The notes beneath the pieces were generated by a model that was not told where the DNA came from, did no database searches, and saw only the letters and a program-made list of their open reading frames with translations. The translations under genes and the position numbers were made by a program. A stretch of 64,000 bases of DNA from Chloroflexota bacterium (GTDB lineage Bacteria > Chloroflexota > Anaerolineae > UBA2200). Every line of letters begins with the position of its first letter. Position 1 is the stretch's first letter. The stretch lies in NCBI GenBank assembly GCA_014360755.1, contig JACIWX010000003.1:215678-279677 (forward strand). The letters run 5' to 3'. Shown here piece by piece: positions 8,070 through 16,563 of the stretch.

Positions 8070-8081
8070 TGGTCTAGACCA
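8070..8081. promoter_or_regulatory. GntR/HutC-type operator
   Basis: Perfect 12-bp palindrome TGGTCTAGACCA, in the wider context ACTGGTCTAGACCAAT. It closely resembles the known DasR/NagR consensus of HutC-subfamily regulators. It covers the predicted transcription start (about +1 to +14), so binding should block initiation. The adjacent gene encodes such a regulator, implying autoregulation. Confidence 0.8.
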
Positions 8082-8127
8082 ATCATGACCGCTAATGACT
8101 TCCCGAAAGCAGATTCGAGGAACGGAG

Positions 8128-8871
8128 ATGAGGCTGAAGCCAGATAGTTCGGTGCCCCTATACGTGCAGTTGCAAAATATTCTTGCCTCGCAGATCGCGA
8201 GCGGTGAATTACGTCCTCACCAGAAACTCCCCTCTGAGCGCGAATTGTGCCAGCGTTTCGGCATCAGCCGCATGACCGTGCGTCAGGCTCTTGGCAGCCT
8301 TGCCAAGGAGGGCCTTATCTACAGCCGGCCAGGGAAGGGCGTCTTTGTCGCTGATCCGACAAGGGGCCTTGAAGTAAGGGTCTCGTTGGCTGGATTCAGC
8401 GAGGACATTCGACGCTCTGGAGCCAAGCCCTCCTCTGTTCTCATGGAGGCCAGGTTATTGCTGGCGACACCCGAATTAGCGCAGGCTCTCCACCTCTTTG
8501 AGTTAGAGGAGGTGGTCAAGGTAGAACGCCTGCGTCTGGTCAACCACGTGCTACTAGCTTTGCATACGGCGTATCTTCCCCATCGTCTTTGTCCCAATAT
8601 CCTCCAGTATAACCTGGCTGTGGAGTCGCTTTTCCATACCCTCAAGAAAGTCTATGGTCTGCGTCTCGCCCGTGCCGAGCAGACTGTGCGCGCTGTGCTG
8701 GCGGGGCCGCGCGAACTTAAGCTGCTTGGTCTTTCGGACCCAGCCCCTGTGCTAAGCGCAGAACGTACTACCTATCTGGATACCGGGGAGGTCATCGAGT
8801 TTTCGCGCGCCATCTACTGTGGCGAATGGTACAAGTTGCATTTCGAGTTGGATCCTTGTAAAGAACAGTAA
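8128..8871 (+). CDS. GntR-family transcriptional regulator, HutC subfamily
   Basis: About 247 aa. The N-terminal winged helix (SVPLYVQLQNILASQI, then KLPSERELCQRFGISRMTVR) is classic GntR. The rest is a UTRA effector-binding domain, the HutC-type fold that senses phosphosugars and similar small molecules. ATG 8128 is preferred to ATG 8095 because GAGGAACGGAG immediately precedes it and the protein then begins at the usual position before the wHTH. It leads the PTS operon and probably represses it through the palindrome at 8070-8081. The effector is unknown, plausibly the phosphorylated PTS sugar. Confidence 0.9.
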   Translation: MRLKPDSSVPLYVQLQNILASQIASGELRPHQKLPSERELCQRFGISRMTVRQALGSLAKEGLIYSRPGKGVFVADPTRGLEVRVSLAGFSEDIRRSGAKPSSVLMEARLLLATPELAQALHLFELEEVVKVERLRLVNHVLLALHTAYLPHRLCPNILQYNLAVESLFHTLKKVYGLRLARAEQTVRAVLAGPRELKLLGLSDPAPVLSAERTTYLDTGEVIEFSRAIYCGEWYKLHFELDPCKEQ

Positions 8872-8895
8872 AGATTTTATACTTGGAGAGAATTT

Positions 8896-9306
8896 GTGAT
8901 CAACGTAGTCGTCGTTAGTCATGGGAATCTGGGGGAAGCCCTGATTCGTTCTGCGGAGATGATTGTGGGGCCACAAGAAGGGGTGCGTGCTGTTTCGCTC
9001 CTTCCTGAGGAGAGTCCAGAAGGTTTCGGGGACAAACTGGAGGCTACCTTACAAGATTTTCAAGGGCAGGATATCTTGATCCTCCTTGACCTATTTGGTG
9101 GTACGCCGTGCAATGTGGCGGTTCGTAAGATCCTGGAGCCCAATGTGGAATGCGTTACAGGTGCGAATATGGCCACGTTGATTGAAGCCCTCACATCACG
9201 CGATTGTATGTCGCTAACCGAGCTGGCAGCGCAGGTGGCAGAAGCAGGCCAGAAATCTGTTCTGAATTTGAAGCCACTCCTGTGCAAAGCCACTAGCCAA
9301 AATTGA
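8896..9306 (+). CDS. PTS mannose-family EIIA
   Basis: 136 aa, EIIA-man fold. It relays phosphate from HPr to EIIB. The phosphorylated His is in VVVSHGNLGEA (residue 9). LLDLFGGTPCNVA is the conserved loop of this family. It starts at GTG 8896 after GGAGAG. It lies 24 bp downstream of gntR and 13 bp upstream of EIIB, so it is in the same operon. No EI or HPr gene is in the window. Confidence 0.92.
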   Translation: MINVVVVSHGNLGEALIRSAEMIVGPQEGVRAVSLLPEESPEGFGDKLEATLQDFQGQDILILLDLFGGTPCNVAVRKILEPNVECVTGANMATLIEALTSRDCMSLTELAAQVAEAGQKSVLNLKPLLCKATSQN

Positions 9307-9319
9307 ATGAAGAAAGGGG

Positions 9320-9808
9320 GTGAGAACAATCGCCGAGCTAGGTCTGGTGAGGATTGATGACCGCCTTATCCACGGACAAGTTGTCGCGGTTTGGGTCAAG
9401 CACCTTCGTACTGATCGCATTGTCATTGTAGATGACGGAGTAGCCAAGGATCCATTTATGCAAGAGGTGCTCCGCTTGGCTGCGCCACCGGGCATTACCG
9501 TTGATGTGTGCTCCATCCAGGAAGGAATTGCTACCTTGGGAGAGGAAGCACCACAACGGGATCGCACGATGGTGCTGCTGAGATCCCCCCAAGCTGCTCG
9601 CCAGTTGTTTGATGGGGGCGTCCGTTTTACCCATTTGAACGTAGGCGGGCTGGGAGCGGGGCCAGGCCGCAAGTTGGTCTTTAAAAATATTTCCATGTCC
9701 GATGAGGAAAAGGAGATCTTGAAGAGCCTGGTCAGAGACGGGGTGAGGATCACTCTCCAGACTGTGCCGGGCGAGCAATGTGTAGACTTTTCGTCGCTGG
9801 TGAAGTAG
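9320..9808 (+). CDS. PTS mannose/fructose/sorbose-family EIIB
   Basis: 162 aa. EIIB of the mannose family carries phosphate on a His, seen here in RIDDRLIHGQVV near residue 19. FTHLNVGGL is another family motif. It starts at GTG 9320 after AAGAAAGGGGG. It receives phosphate from EIIA and passes it to the sugar bound by EIIC-EIID encoded next. Confidence 0.92.
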   Translation: MRTIAELGLVRIDDRLIHGQVVAVWVKHLRTDRIVIVDDGVAKDPFMQEVLRLAAPPGITVDVCSIQEGIATLGEEAPQRDRTMVLLRSPQAARQLFDGGVRFTHLNVGGLGAGPGRKLVFKNISMSDEEKEILKSLVRDGVRITLQTVPGEQCVDFSSLVK

Positions 9809-9849
9809 TCGTGAAATCTCGCGTACACTAACAAAAAGGAGGATTACCT

Positions 9850-11580
9850 ATGGAACGTCGCAAAGTTGCGCTTGCCCTAGTGATTAGTTTGGTGCTGCTC
9901 TTGGCAGGGTCTTTGTTTTCAGTCAGCCATGCGGCCCCCCTAGCACAGGGCGAGACGAGGATGAGTCTGGGAGTCGCGATCATTGTCGGCGTTTTGTATT
10001 ACCTAGCACTGTCGCCTTGGTTTGCGAACCTTGGCTTTACCGTGCTCTACCGGCCACTGATCGCTGGTACGCTGGTAGGCCTGGTGATGGGGCGACCAGT
10101 AGAAGGCATGACCATCGGTGCCAATATCAACGTGCTCTACCTGGGCTGGATCTCCGCTGGCGGCTCGCTGCCTGGTGACCCTGGGTTGGCTGGTTACCTC
10201 GGCACTGCTTTGGCGCTGGGCGGTGGACTGCAGACGGAGGCGGCATTGGCATTGGCTGCTCCACTAGGCTTGCTCGGTGGCCTCACTTGGGCGTTGCGCA
10301 TGTCAGTCTGCTCTGCTTTCGCCCACTGGGCTGATGCCCGTGCCGAAAAGGCAGATATCCGTGGGGTAGCACTGATGAATGTCGTCCCATCGCAAATCTT
10401 TCTGTTCTTCTTATATGCTGCCCCTGTTGCTTTGGCTGCCTATCTGGGCTCGGCTGCGGTGGCTAATGCACTGAATTGGATCGGGCAGAACCTGGGCTGG
10501 GTGATGGGAGGCTTGTACACGGCCAGTGGCATGCTCGCTGCCCTAGGAATTGCGCTCAACCTTCGCTTCCTCTTCCGTGGTGTATTGCCTGCCTATTTCT
10601 TCATTGGTTTCTTTGTTGCTACCTTGGCAGGAGGCAATGTGAACCTGCTGGTGCTGGCGCTCATCGGCCTGTGCGTAGCACTGCTGCATGTGGTATTTAC
10701 CTCAGGTGGTGAGGAGGTAGGGCCACTTTTCCCCACGGGAGGAGAAAAGGCGGAGCGGTACAAACTGCTGGAGCGCAAGGACGTCTTCCGTTCGTGGTTG
10801 CTCTGGTTGTTCTTCTCCCATGCCTGCTATAACTGGGAGCGCTTGCAAGGCACCGGCTTTGCGATGAGCATGACCCCCATTATCCGCAAGCTATACAAGT
10901 CCAAGGAGGACATCAGGGCAGCGTTGAAGCGCCACCTCGTGTTCTTCAATACCCAGCCTGATATTGGTGGAGTCGTCCATGGCATTACCATTGCTATGGA
11001 GGAGGAGCGAGCGCTGGGTGCTGACATCAGTGATGATGCTATCAACTCGGTCAAGACGGGCTTGATGGGACCTATGGCGGGCATCGGTGATACCATCCAG
11101 CAGGGCATTGTCATCCCTATCTCGTTGGCTATCGGCATGAGCCTGGCATTGCAGGGCAATTTCCTGGGTCCCATCATTTACCTCATCCTCGTGGCAGCCT
11201 TTGTGTGGGGCGTCGGATGGTGGATTTGGGAGCAGGGCTATCTGCAGGGCCGTAACGCGGTCACCAATATCCTCAAGAGTGGCGCGCTCAACCGGGCGAT
11301 TACGGTGGCTGGTGTGCTGGGCAATTTTGTGCTTGGTGCACTGACTGTCAATTTTGTCAAAGTGAGCACTAAGATCAAGTTCACGATTGGCGGGAGCACC
11401 TTTGAACTGCAGAAGATTCTGGATGGCCTGTTGCCCAACATGCTGCCGCTGTTGCTAGTGCTGCTCGTGTGGTGGTTGCTGGAAAAGAAGAAGATCTCGC
11501 CGACCACGATCTTGATCGGCATCATCATTATCGCCGTGTTGGGGTCTTATCCCATCCTCGGCAAGTTCAGCATCTTCTAA
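9850..11580 (+). CDS. PTS mannose-family EIIC-EIID fusion
   Basis: 576 aa, about the sum of separate EIIC and EIID subunits. Residues 1-30 are a hydrophobic, signal-like extension not usual for EIIC. Residues about 38-290 are EIIC-man, with the motif GMTIGANINVLYLG. Residues about 300-576 are EIID, recognisable by FFSHACYNWERLQGTGF, NTQPDIGGVVHGI and GPMAGIGDTI. In most bacteria these are separate genes; here a continuous frame joins them. SD AAAAGGAGG precedes the ATG. A strong stem-loop follows the stop. Confidence 0.92.
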   Translation: MERRKVALALVISLVLLLAGSLFSVSHAAPLAQGETRMSLGVAIIVGVLYYLALSPWFANLGFTVLYRPLIAGTLVGLVMGRPVEGMTIGANINVLYLGWISAGGSLPGDPGLAGYLGTALALGGGLQTEAALALAAPLGLLGGLTWALRMSVCSAFAHWADARAEKADIRGVALMNVVPSQIFLFFLYAAPVALAAYLGSAAVANALNWIGQNLGWVMGGLYTASGMLAALGIALNLRFLFRGVLPAYFFIGFFVATLAGGNVNLLVLALIGLCVALLHVVFTSGGEEVGPLFPTGGEKAERYKLLERKDVFRSWLLWLFFSHACYNWERLQGTGFAMSMTPIIRKLYKSKEDIRAALKRHLVFFNTQPDIGGVVHGITIAMEEERALGADISDDAINSVKTGLMGPMAGIGDTIQQGIVIPISLAIGMSLALQGNFLGPIIYLILVAAFVWGVGWWIWEQGYLQGRNAVTNILKSGALNRAITVAGVLGNFVLGALTVNFVKVSTKIKFTIGGSTFELQKILDGLLPNMLPLLLVLLVWWLLEKKKISPTTILIGIIIIAVLGSYPILGKFSIF

Positions 11581-11604
11581 AGCAACGCCTAGCCCAGTGG
11601 GGCT

Positions 11605-11646
11605 CTGGCTATGGGTCGGCGTGTTAAAGTCCCGACCCATAGCCAG
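11605..11646 (+). terminator. Strong stem-loop after EIIC-EIID (terminator or mRNA-processing hairpin)
   Basis: Perfect 15-bp stem, CTGGCTATGGGTCGG (11605-11619) with CCGACCCATAGCCAG (11632-11646), and a 12-nt loop. The following T-tract is weak (TTGTCTG), so it may attenuate rather than stop transcription into the aldolase gene, or stabilise the PTS mRNA. Confidence 0.65.
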
Positions 11647-11748
11647 TTGTCTGCTGGCGGATGGTAATACTGCTTTGGCTGGGCAATGCGCAAGACAAAC
11701 GGGAGTATCGCTCCCTACTAATCATTTTTATGAAACAAGGAGGCCAAT

Positions 11749-12543
11749 GTGTACGGACCAAAAGAACGTCGGATGCGGCGCATCTTCAGAAGTGATGGCA
11801 AAACGCTGATTGTCGCCATGGATCACGCGGGTGGAATGGGAGTTGTTCCCGGCCTGGACAACCCAGGCAAAACCATTGAGTTGGTCCTGGCTGGCGGTGC
11901 GGATGTCATCATGACCACTTATGGGGTAGCAACCCGTTTTGCAGAGCAAATCGGAACTGCTGGTCTTATCTTGCGTGTGGATGGTGGCACAAGCATGCTG
12001 GCAAAAGAACGTGGCAGTATGTCGCTCATTTACAATGCACTGGACGCCCTGCGCATTGGGGCGGATGGAGTGGTAGCAATGGGTTTCCCAGGCAGTGTCT
12101 ACGAGGCAGAAACATTGCCTTACCTCTCGCTACTGGTGAGCGAATGCCGGGAATGGAATCTTCCCGTCTTGGCTGAGATGCTCCCCGGTGGATTTGAAGA
12201 TCCAGCGCATTGGTGGACGCCGGAGAACATTGGCCATGCCTGTCGCATCGGTGCCGAGTTGGGCGTAGATTTTGTCAAGACGCAATACAGTGGTGATGTG
12301 GAGAGTTTCCGCCGCATTGTAGATACCACCTATGTCCCTATTGTGGTGTTAGGTGGTGGAAAGATCAAGACTGAAACTGATTTGTTGACTGTGGTGTACG
12401 ATGCTATGCAGGCCGGGGCAAAAGGGGTCGCCATTGGGCGCAACATTTACCAACATCCGTCCCCTGAAAAAATGACCCGCGCTATTGCTGCTATTATCCA
12501 TGATGGCGCCACGGTCAAGCAAGCTGAAAAGGCATTGCGTTAA
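11749..12543 (+). CDS. Class I aldolase, DhnA/LsrF (archaeal-type FBP aldolase) family
   Basis: 264 aa. TIM-barrel Schiff-base aldolase. The motif LIVAMDHAGGMG near the N-terminus and the Schiff-base Lys in VDFVKTQYSG (K177) fit the DeoC/DhnA family, with GGGKIKTETDLL and GVAIGRNIYQ forming the phosphate site. The family covers fructose-1,6-bisphosphate aldolases, LsrF and related ketose-phosphate lyases. From its place after a PTS it probably cleaves the phosphorylated sugar or a derivative. It starts at GTG 11749, preceded by AAGGAGG. Confidence 0.85.
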   Translation: MYGPKERRMRRIFRSDGKTLIVAMDHAGGMGVVPGLDNPGKTIELVLAGGADVIMTTYGVATRFAEQIGTAGLILRVDGGTSMLAKERGSMSLIYNALDALRIGADGVVAMGFPGSVYEAETLPYLSLLVSECREWNLPVLAEMLPGGFEDPAHWWTPENIGHACRIGAELGVDFVKTQYSGDVESFRRIVDTTYVPIVVLGGGKIKTETDLLTVVYDAMQAGAKGVAIGRNIYQHPSPEKMTRAIAAIIHDGATVKQAEKALR

Positions 12544-12576
12544 CTTTGCAAGATTTTGCTAGAAAGCCATAAGAAA

Positions 12577-13623
12577 ATGACAAAGAAGACTTTTATCCGC
12601 TCCGTTCTGGTTGCTCCAAAGGAAATCCGGTTTGAGGAAGTGCCGATTCCTACCCCTGGGCCTGGACAGGCTTTGGTGCAAGTCAAGGCTTGTGCCCTGT
12701 GCACATGGGAACAAAGGGTATACGCAGGTGTTGATACAAGCGTTTATCCCCTGTTGGGAGGGCATGAAGTCTCTGGTATTGTGGCAGAGGTAGGCCCAGG
12801 GCTTCAGGTGAAAGTCAAGCCTGGCGACCACGTCGTTGCGGCACGGCTCTATCGCTGTTTCCAGTGCACATCGTGTCGCCGTGGGCTGGACAATATTTGT
12901 GACAATGCTTGGCAAAACCGCCAGGTTGGTGAACCAGCAGGGCCAGGTGGGCTATCGGAATATATGTTGGTAGATGGCTATCAAATTTACCCCGTCAGTA
13001 GCGATGTGCCGTTCACCGAATCTTGTCTATCGGAGCCCGTATCTTGTGTGCTGCGCAGCATTAAGAAAGCCCAGGTAGAACCTGCGGACAATGTAGTCAT
13101 CATTGGCGCGGGTATTATGGGTTTGCTGCACCTGATGCTGACCAAGCGCCTTGGCGCACGAGTCTTTGTCAGCGAACCGAACCCTGTGCGCGCCGCCAAA
13201 GCACTGGAAATGGGTGCACTGGCAACCATTGATCCGAGCAAAGAGAACTTTACCGAGCGGGTCAAGGAATTGACCGGAGGGCGAGGTGCAGATGTGATTT
13301 TCGCTGCCATTGGTGTTGCCTCTGCTATTGAGGAAGCGATCAAAGCGGTGGGCAAAGGGGGGCGGTTAATGGTCTATGCCAGTGTGCACCCTCGCGGCTC
13401 GATGATTACCATAGATCCCAATTTGTTCCATAATAAGGAGATCGTGTTGACCGGCACAGTGAGCCAGGATAGCGAAGACTTTTTACAGGCAGTAGCCCTC
13501 CTATCCAGTCGGTCCATCAATTTGCAACCACTCATCTCCAAGGTGTTTCCCTTCTCTCAGCTCCGCGAGGCGCTGGAGGCAGCTCTGAACGGGAACAACT
13601 ATCGCGTCATCGTGACGATGTAA
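12577..13623 (+). CDS. Zinc-dependent alcohol/polyol dehydrogenase (MDR family)
   Basis: About 348 aa. Medium-chain dehydrogenase. The catalytic zinc site has the Cys in KACALCTWEQR and the His in LLGGHEVSG. The structural zinc lobe is visible as CFQCTSCRRGLDNIC. The Rossmann motif VVIIGAGIMGLLHLML binds NAD(P). It resembles sorbitol/threonine dehydrogenases. ATG 12577 is preferred to the upstream TTG 12556, which lacks a ribosome-binding site. It follows the aldolase by 33 bp and probably oxidises a sugar or polyol intermediate of the same pathway. Confidence 0.85.
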   Translation: MTKKTFIRSVLVAPKEIRFEEVPIPTPGPGQALVQVKACALCTWEQRVYAGVDTSVYPLLGGHEVSGIVAEVGPGLQVKVKPGDHVVAARLYRCFQCTSCRRGLDNICDNAWQNRQVGEPAGPGGLSEYMLVDGYQIYPVSSDVPFTESCLSEPVSCVLRSIKKAQVEPADNVVIIGAGIMGLLHLMLTKRLGARVFVSEPNPVRAAKALEMGALATIDPSKENFTERVKELTGGRGADVIFAAIGVASAIEEAIKAVGKGGRLMVYASVHPRGSMITIDPNLFHNKEIVLTGTVSQDSEDFLQAVALLSSRSINLQPLISKVFPFSQLREALEAALNGNNYRVIVTM

Positions 13624-13648
13624 CCCGGGCAGAAATTGCCAGGATTTG

Positions 13649-14773
13649 CTACCACAGTGCGAGTTGCTGAGGCGGGCGGCGGCCATTCAATAGGATAAAA
13701 GGCGCCGCCCGCTTGCTTACAATTCCTAGGGCAGACAAGTCCTCCAGGTCACGGAGTGTCTTTTCCCTGCGTGCGCGCAAAATGCGCGCAGCTGAACGTG
13801 GGCCAATGCCCGGTATGCGGAGCAGTTGTTCTCTGCTAGCGCGGTTGACTTCCACGGGGAAATATTCCGGATGACGCAGTGCCCATGCCATTTTGGGGTC
13901 AACGTCGGTGCGCAGATAGCCCTTTGGGTCGAAAGTGAGGTCCTGCAGGCTAAAGCCGTAATGGCGAAGGAGGAAATCGCTCTGATAAAGCCGGTGCTCC
14001 CGCAGAGGTGGCGTAGCAGGCAAGTTCTCTAGCGGTGTGTCGGGAATGCGTTGAAAAGCGCTAAAGTAGGCACGAGTGAGATGGTACTCCTGGTACAACC
14101 AAGCGACAGTGCCCAGTATCTCTAGGTCAGATTCACCCGCTGCACCGACGACAAATTGTGTCGTCAAGCCTGCCTTTGCTCCCACGCCTTCGGTGTGGAA
14201 TTGCTTAGCCGATTGCAATGGCTGCAGCAAATCCTGTGTGAAGTGTTTATCTCCACTCAGCTTTTGCAAACGCTCGGCATTCGGAGCCTCCAGGTTCACT
14301 GAAACACGGTCAGCAATCTGCACCGCACGTTCTACTACCGCTTTTTCACAGCCGGGCAATAGCTTGAGGTGTATATAGCCTCTAAACTGGTATTTGAAGC
14401 GAACGAGCTCCACAGTAGCGATCATTTGCTCCATCGTGCGGGAAGTGCTATCCCAAACTGCTGAGCTGAGGAAAAGCCCTTGTGCCCTATTGCGCCTCAC
14501 CAGTTCGTCGAAAGCGGCAGCGAGTTCCTCTGGGCTGAAAGCGCTCCTTTCTACGTCTCGTGAGCGACGATTGCCGCAATAGAGACAATTGTTTTCGCAG
14601 AGATTGGACTGCAGTACCTTGAGCAAGGTAACTCTCTTGCCGTCCGGCAGCAAAGCGGGGTAGAGCCATTGCCCGATCTCGTCCCGCACGCGGGAAGCCT
14701 GTGTGCCACAAGCGGCGCATAGATCGTATTGCGCAGCACGAGTGAGCAGTTTCAATTTCGCCACCCTGTCCAT
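13649..14773 (-). CDS. Radical SAM protein with helix-hairpin-helix, putative DNA modification/repair
   Basis: 374 aa. The radical SAM cluster motif is C59-x3-C63-x2-C66 in NLCENNCLYCGNR. An extra CAAC pair lies at residues 19-22. The C-terminal part has a helix-hairpin-helix (NRASREQLLRIPGIGPRSAA), which binds DNA. This architecture matches the putative DNA modification/repair radical SAM family often found beside a uracil-DNA-glycosylase-like gene. No such partner is adjacent here. A LexA-like box sits inside its promoter (14809-14837), consistent with damage induction. The chemistry is unknown. Confidence 0.82.
   Translation of the reverse strand: MDRVAKLKLLTRAAQYDLCAACGTQASRVRDEIGQWLYPALLPDGKRVTLLKVLQSNLCENNCLYCGNRRSRDVERSAFSPEELAAAFDELVRRNRAQGLFLSSAVWDSTSRTMEQMIATVELVRFKYQFRGYIHLKLLPGCEKAVVERAVQIADRVSVNLEAPNAERLQKLSGDKHFTQDLLQPLQSAKQFHTEGVGAKAGLTTQFVVGAAGESDLEILGTVAWLYQEYHLTRAYFSAFQRIPDTPLENLPATPPLREHRLYQSDFLLRHYGFSLQDLTFDPKGYLRTDVDPKMAWALRHPEYFPVEVNRASREQLLRIPGIGPRSAARILRARREKTLRDLEDLSALGIVSKRAAPFILLNGRRPPQQLALW
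13672..13712 (+). terminator. Stem-loop downstream of the PTS/dehydrogenase operon
   Basis: GCGGGCGGCG (13672-13681) pairs with CGCCGCCCGC (13703-13712) across a 21-nt loop, followed by TTGCTTAC. It lies inside the 3' end of the convergent radical SAM gene, so it would terminate the plus-strand operon antisense to it. The T-tract is weak. Confidence 0.4.
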
Positions 14774-14808
14774 GGGATGACTCCCTCACGCATCATACTG
14801 ACAAAGCC

Positions 14809-14837
14809 ATTTTAGGAACAAATGTTCTATTTGTCAA
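14809..14837 (-). promoter_or_regulatory. SOS-like promoter of the radical SAM gene with LexA-type box in the spacer
   Basis: On the minus strand: TTGACA (14832-14837), exact 17-bp spacer, TAAAAT (14809-14814). The spacer contains GAACATTTGTTC (14816-14827), an exact GAAC-N4-GTTC palindrome as in Gram-positive-type LexA/DinR boxes. A repressor bound there would occlude polymerase. The leader to the ATG is about 30 nt. Confidence 0.75.
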
Positions 14838-14852
14838 ATGGAGCATATCCGT

Positions 14853-16466
14853 CTAAGGGGAACCTGGGGTTGCCTCTAGAGTTGATAGCGGAGTACTGAG
14901 TGGAGTAGGCGTGGCTTCAGGGGGTGAGGGAGTGGGGGTCGGTGTAGGCAGCAGGGGTGTAGATGTTGGCAGTACTGGTGTGTAGGTTGGGGTGGGGGTA
15001 GCGGGCAGCAGTTCCCACCATACCTTAATCACGGCCATCCCGGCATTCTCATAATACTGCACCCGGATGGTGTGGCTGCCTTGCGAGAGGGACAAGTCTC
15101 CGACATAGGTTTGTGCGGCTCCATCCATCCAATGGTCTATCACCAGCGTTTCGTCCACCCACAACTGGACGCCATCATCGCTAAGGGCGTAGAATTGGTA
15201 GGCGCCAGCGTCGAACAAGGCAGTACGCGTCCAACGGGCTGAAAAATGATCAGCGGGCATACCACTTGCGGGGGCACCAGCGCCCCAGTCAAAATCAATG
15301 GCGCGCTCGTTCAGGACGAGAAATGGCGTACCACTTAGGGTCATATTGTTGTAATATTCTGCTTTCCAATCAGTATGGGTGACTGTGACGTCAGGGCTGC
15401 GATATTCCCACCAGACTCGGGCGTGAGCGTTAGCCCAGGCATCAAAGTACTCCACGCGCACTGCATGGGAGCCGTTGCTCACGTATGCGTCAGCGCTGTA
15501 CAGTGCGCCGGTACTTTCGTGCCATCGGTCGATCATCAAATGTCCATCAAGCCACAACCGTACGCCATCGTCCACTTGAGCATAGAAACGATAAGTGCCG
15601 GTCTCGAATGGCCAGTTGCCTGTCCAGCGCACCGCAAAATGGTCAACCGGTATTCCCTCTGCTGGGGAGCCATTCTGCCATTGGAAGTCAATCGCCGCAT
15701 CACTCCGCGTGACCACTGGGGCACCGCTGAAGGTGGTGTTGTTATAGTACTCGCCGCGCCATGCAGAGAGGGGTTTGGTTGGGGTGGGAGTTTGTTCAGC
15801 CATAGCCCGCGCTAGGATTAGAATTTGGTAAGCCATGAGGTGGTCTTTTGAGATGCTTTGTCCGCTTGCTTCAATCAAGTCTCCAATCTGGATCTCTGCC
15901 GGCTGTCCGGCGTATAGGATTTGCGTGCGTTCATCCCAAGTGATGGTACCTGCCTGTCCCTCAAGCGGTCTCAGAGCAAGGCTACGAGCACCAGGGGTTA
16001 TATTTTTGACATAACCAAGGGCGTACACGACTGGCTGTATGGGTTGCGTGGCACGGGGAGTAGACCAAGGCAGGGGAGTAGCAGTAAGCAGCTGTGGATT
16101 GCGAAAGCGAACAGAGGCGACTTGGCTAAAGTGATGTGTATAGGCAACTACCCACACTTCGGGCATTTGTGCCCATTGCTTGTCCATGGGAAAAGGGAAC
16201 AGTGCCACAAAGCTGCCCGAAGCGTCTGTCAGCGTCGTAGCAATGGTTTCACTATCCTGTGGCGTGCCTCCCGGCGCGTTGAAACCAATCGCCACCTCGC
16301 TGCCAGGTTGCCAATGCCTCCCCGTTACCCTCAGCGCCAACCCAGATTGGATAGGTATAGACTCCACGGTGATGGCAGGCGTTCTATCACGCTGGGGCAG
16401 GCAAGCTGTGCACAGCAAAAGGCAAACAATAATGGCAAGGTTCCCTATGCGGTACCATCGGTTCAT
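14853..16466 (-). CDS. Lipoprotein with two PA14 domains
   Basis: 537 aa. The N-terminus (IIVCLLLCTAC) is a lipoprotein signal, so the protein is probably exported and lipid-anchored. Residues about 30-125 look like an Ig-like domain. A small DUF5666-like segment (GYVKNITPGARSLALRPLEG) follows around 150-210. Two PA14 repeats come next (about 235-355 and 365-480), each starting EYYNN and holding DDGVRLWLDG or DDGVQLWVDE. PA14 domains bind carbohydrate. The C-terminus is a Thr/Pro-rich tail. Probable role: surface polysaccharide binding. Confidence 0.82.
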   Translation of the reverse strand: MNRWYRIGNLAIIVCLLLCTACLPQRDRTPAITVESIPIQSGLALRVTGRHWQPGSEVAIGFNAPGGTPQDSETIATTLTDASGSFVALFPFPMDKQWAQMPEVWVVAYTHHFSQVASVRFRNPQLLTATPLPWSTPRATQPIQPVVYALGYVKNITPGARSLALRPLEGQAGTITWDERTQILYAGQPAEIQIGDLIEASGQSISKDHLMAYQILILARAMAEQTPTPTKPLSAWRGEYYNNTTFSGAPVVTRSDAAIDFQWQNGSPAEGIPVDHFAVRWTGNWPFETGTYRFYAQVDDGVRLWLDGHLMIDRWHESTGALYSADAYVSNGSHAVRVEYFDAWANAHARVWWEYRSPDVTVTHTDWKAEYYNNMTLSGTPFLVLNERAIDFDWGAGAPASGMPADHFSARWTRTALFDAGAYQFYALSDDGVQLWVDETLVIDHWMDGAAQTYVGDLSLSQGSHTIRVQYYENAGMAVIKVWWELLPATPTPTYTPVLPTSTPLLPTPTPTPSPPEATPTPLSTPLSTLEATPGSP

Positions 16467-16563
16467 GATTGCGCCTCACTAATCGCAGACGATATATGGG
16501 TGCAAAAGTTCCCATTCCTGGCTAATCTATACGGCGATTCAGCGGAAAGCGGTTGCCCGTTTG

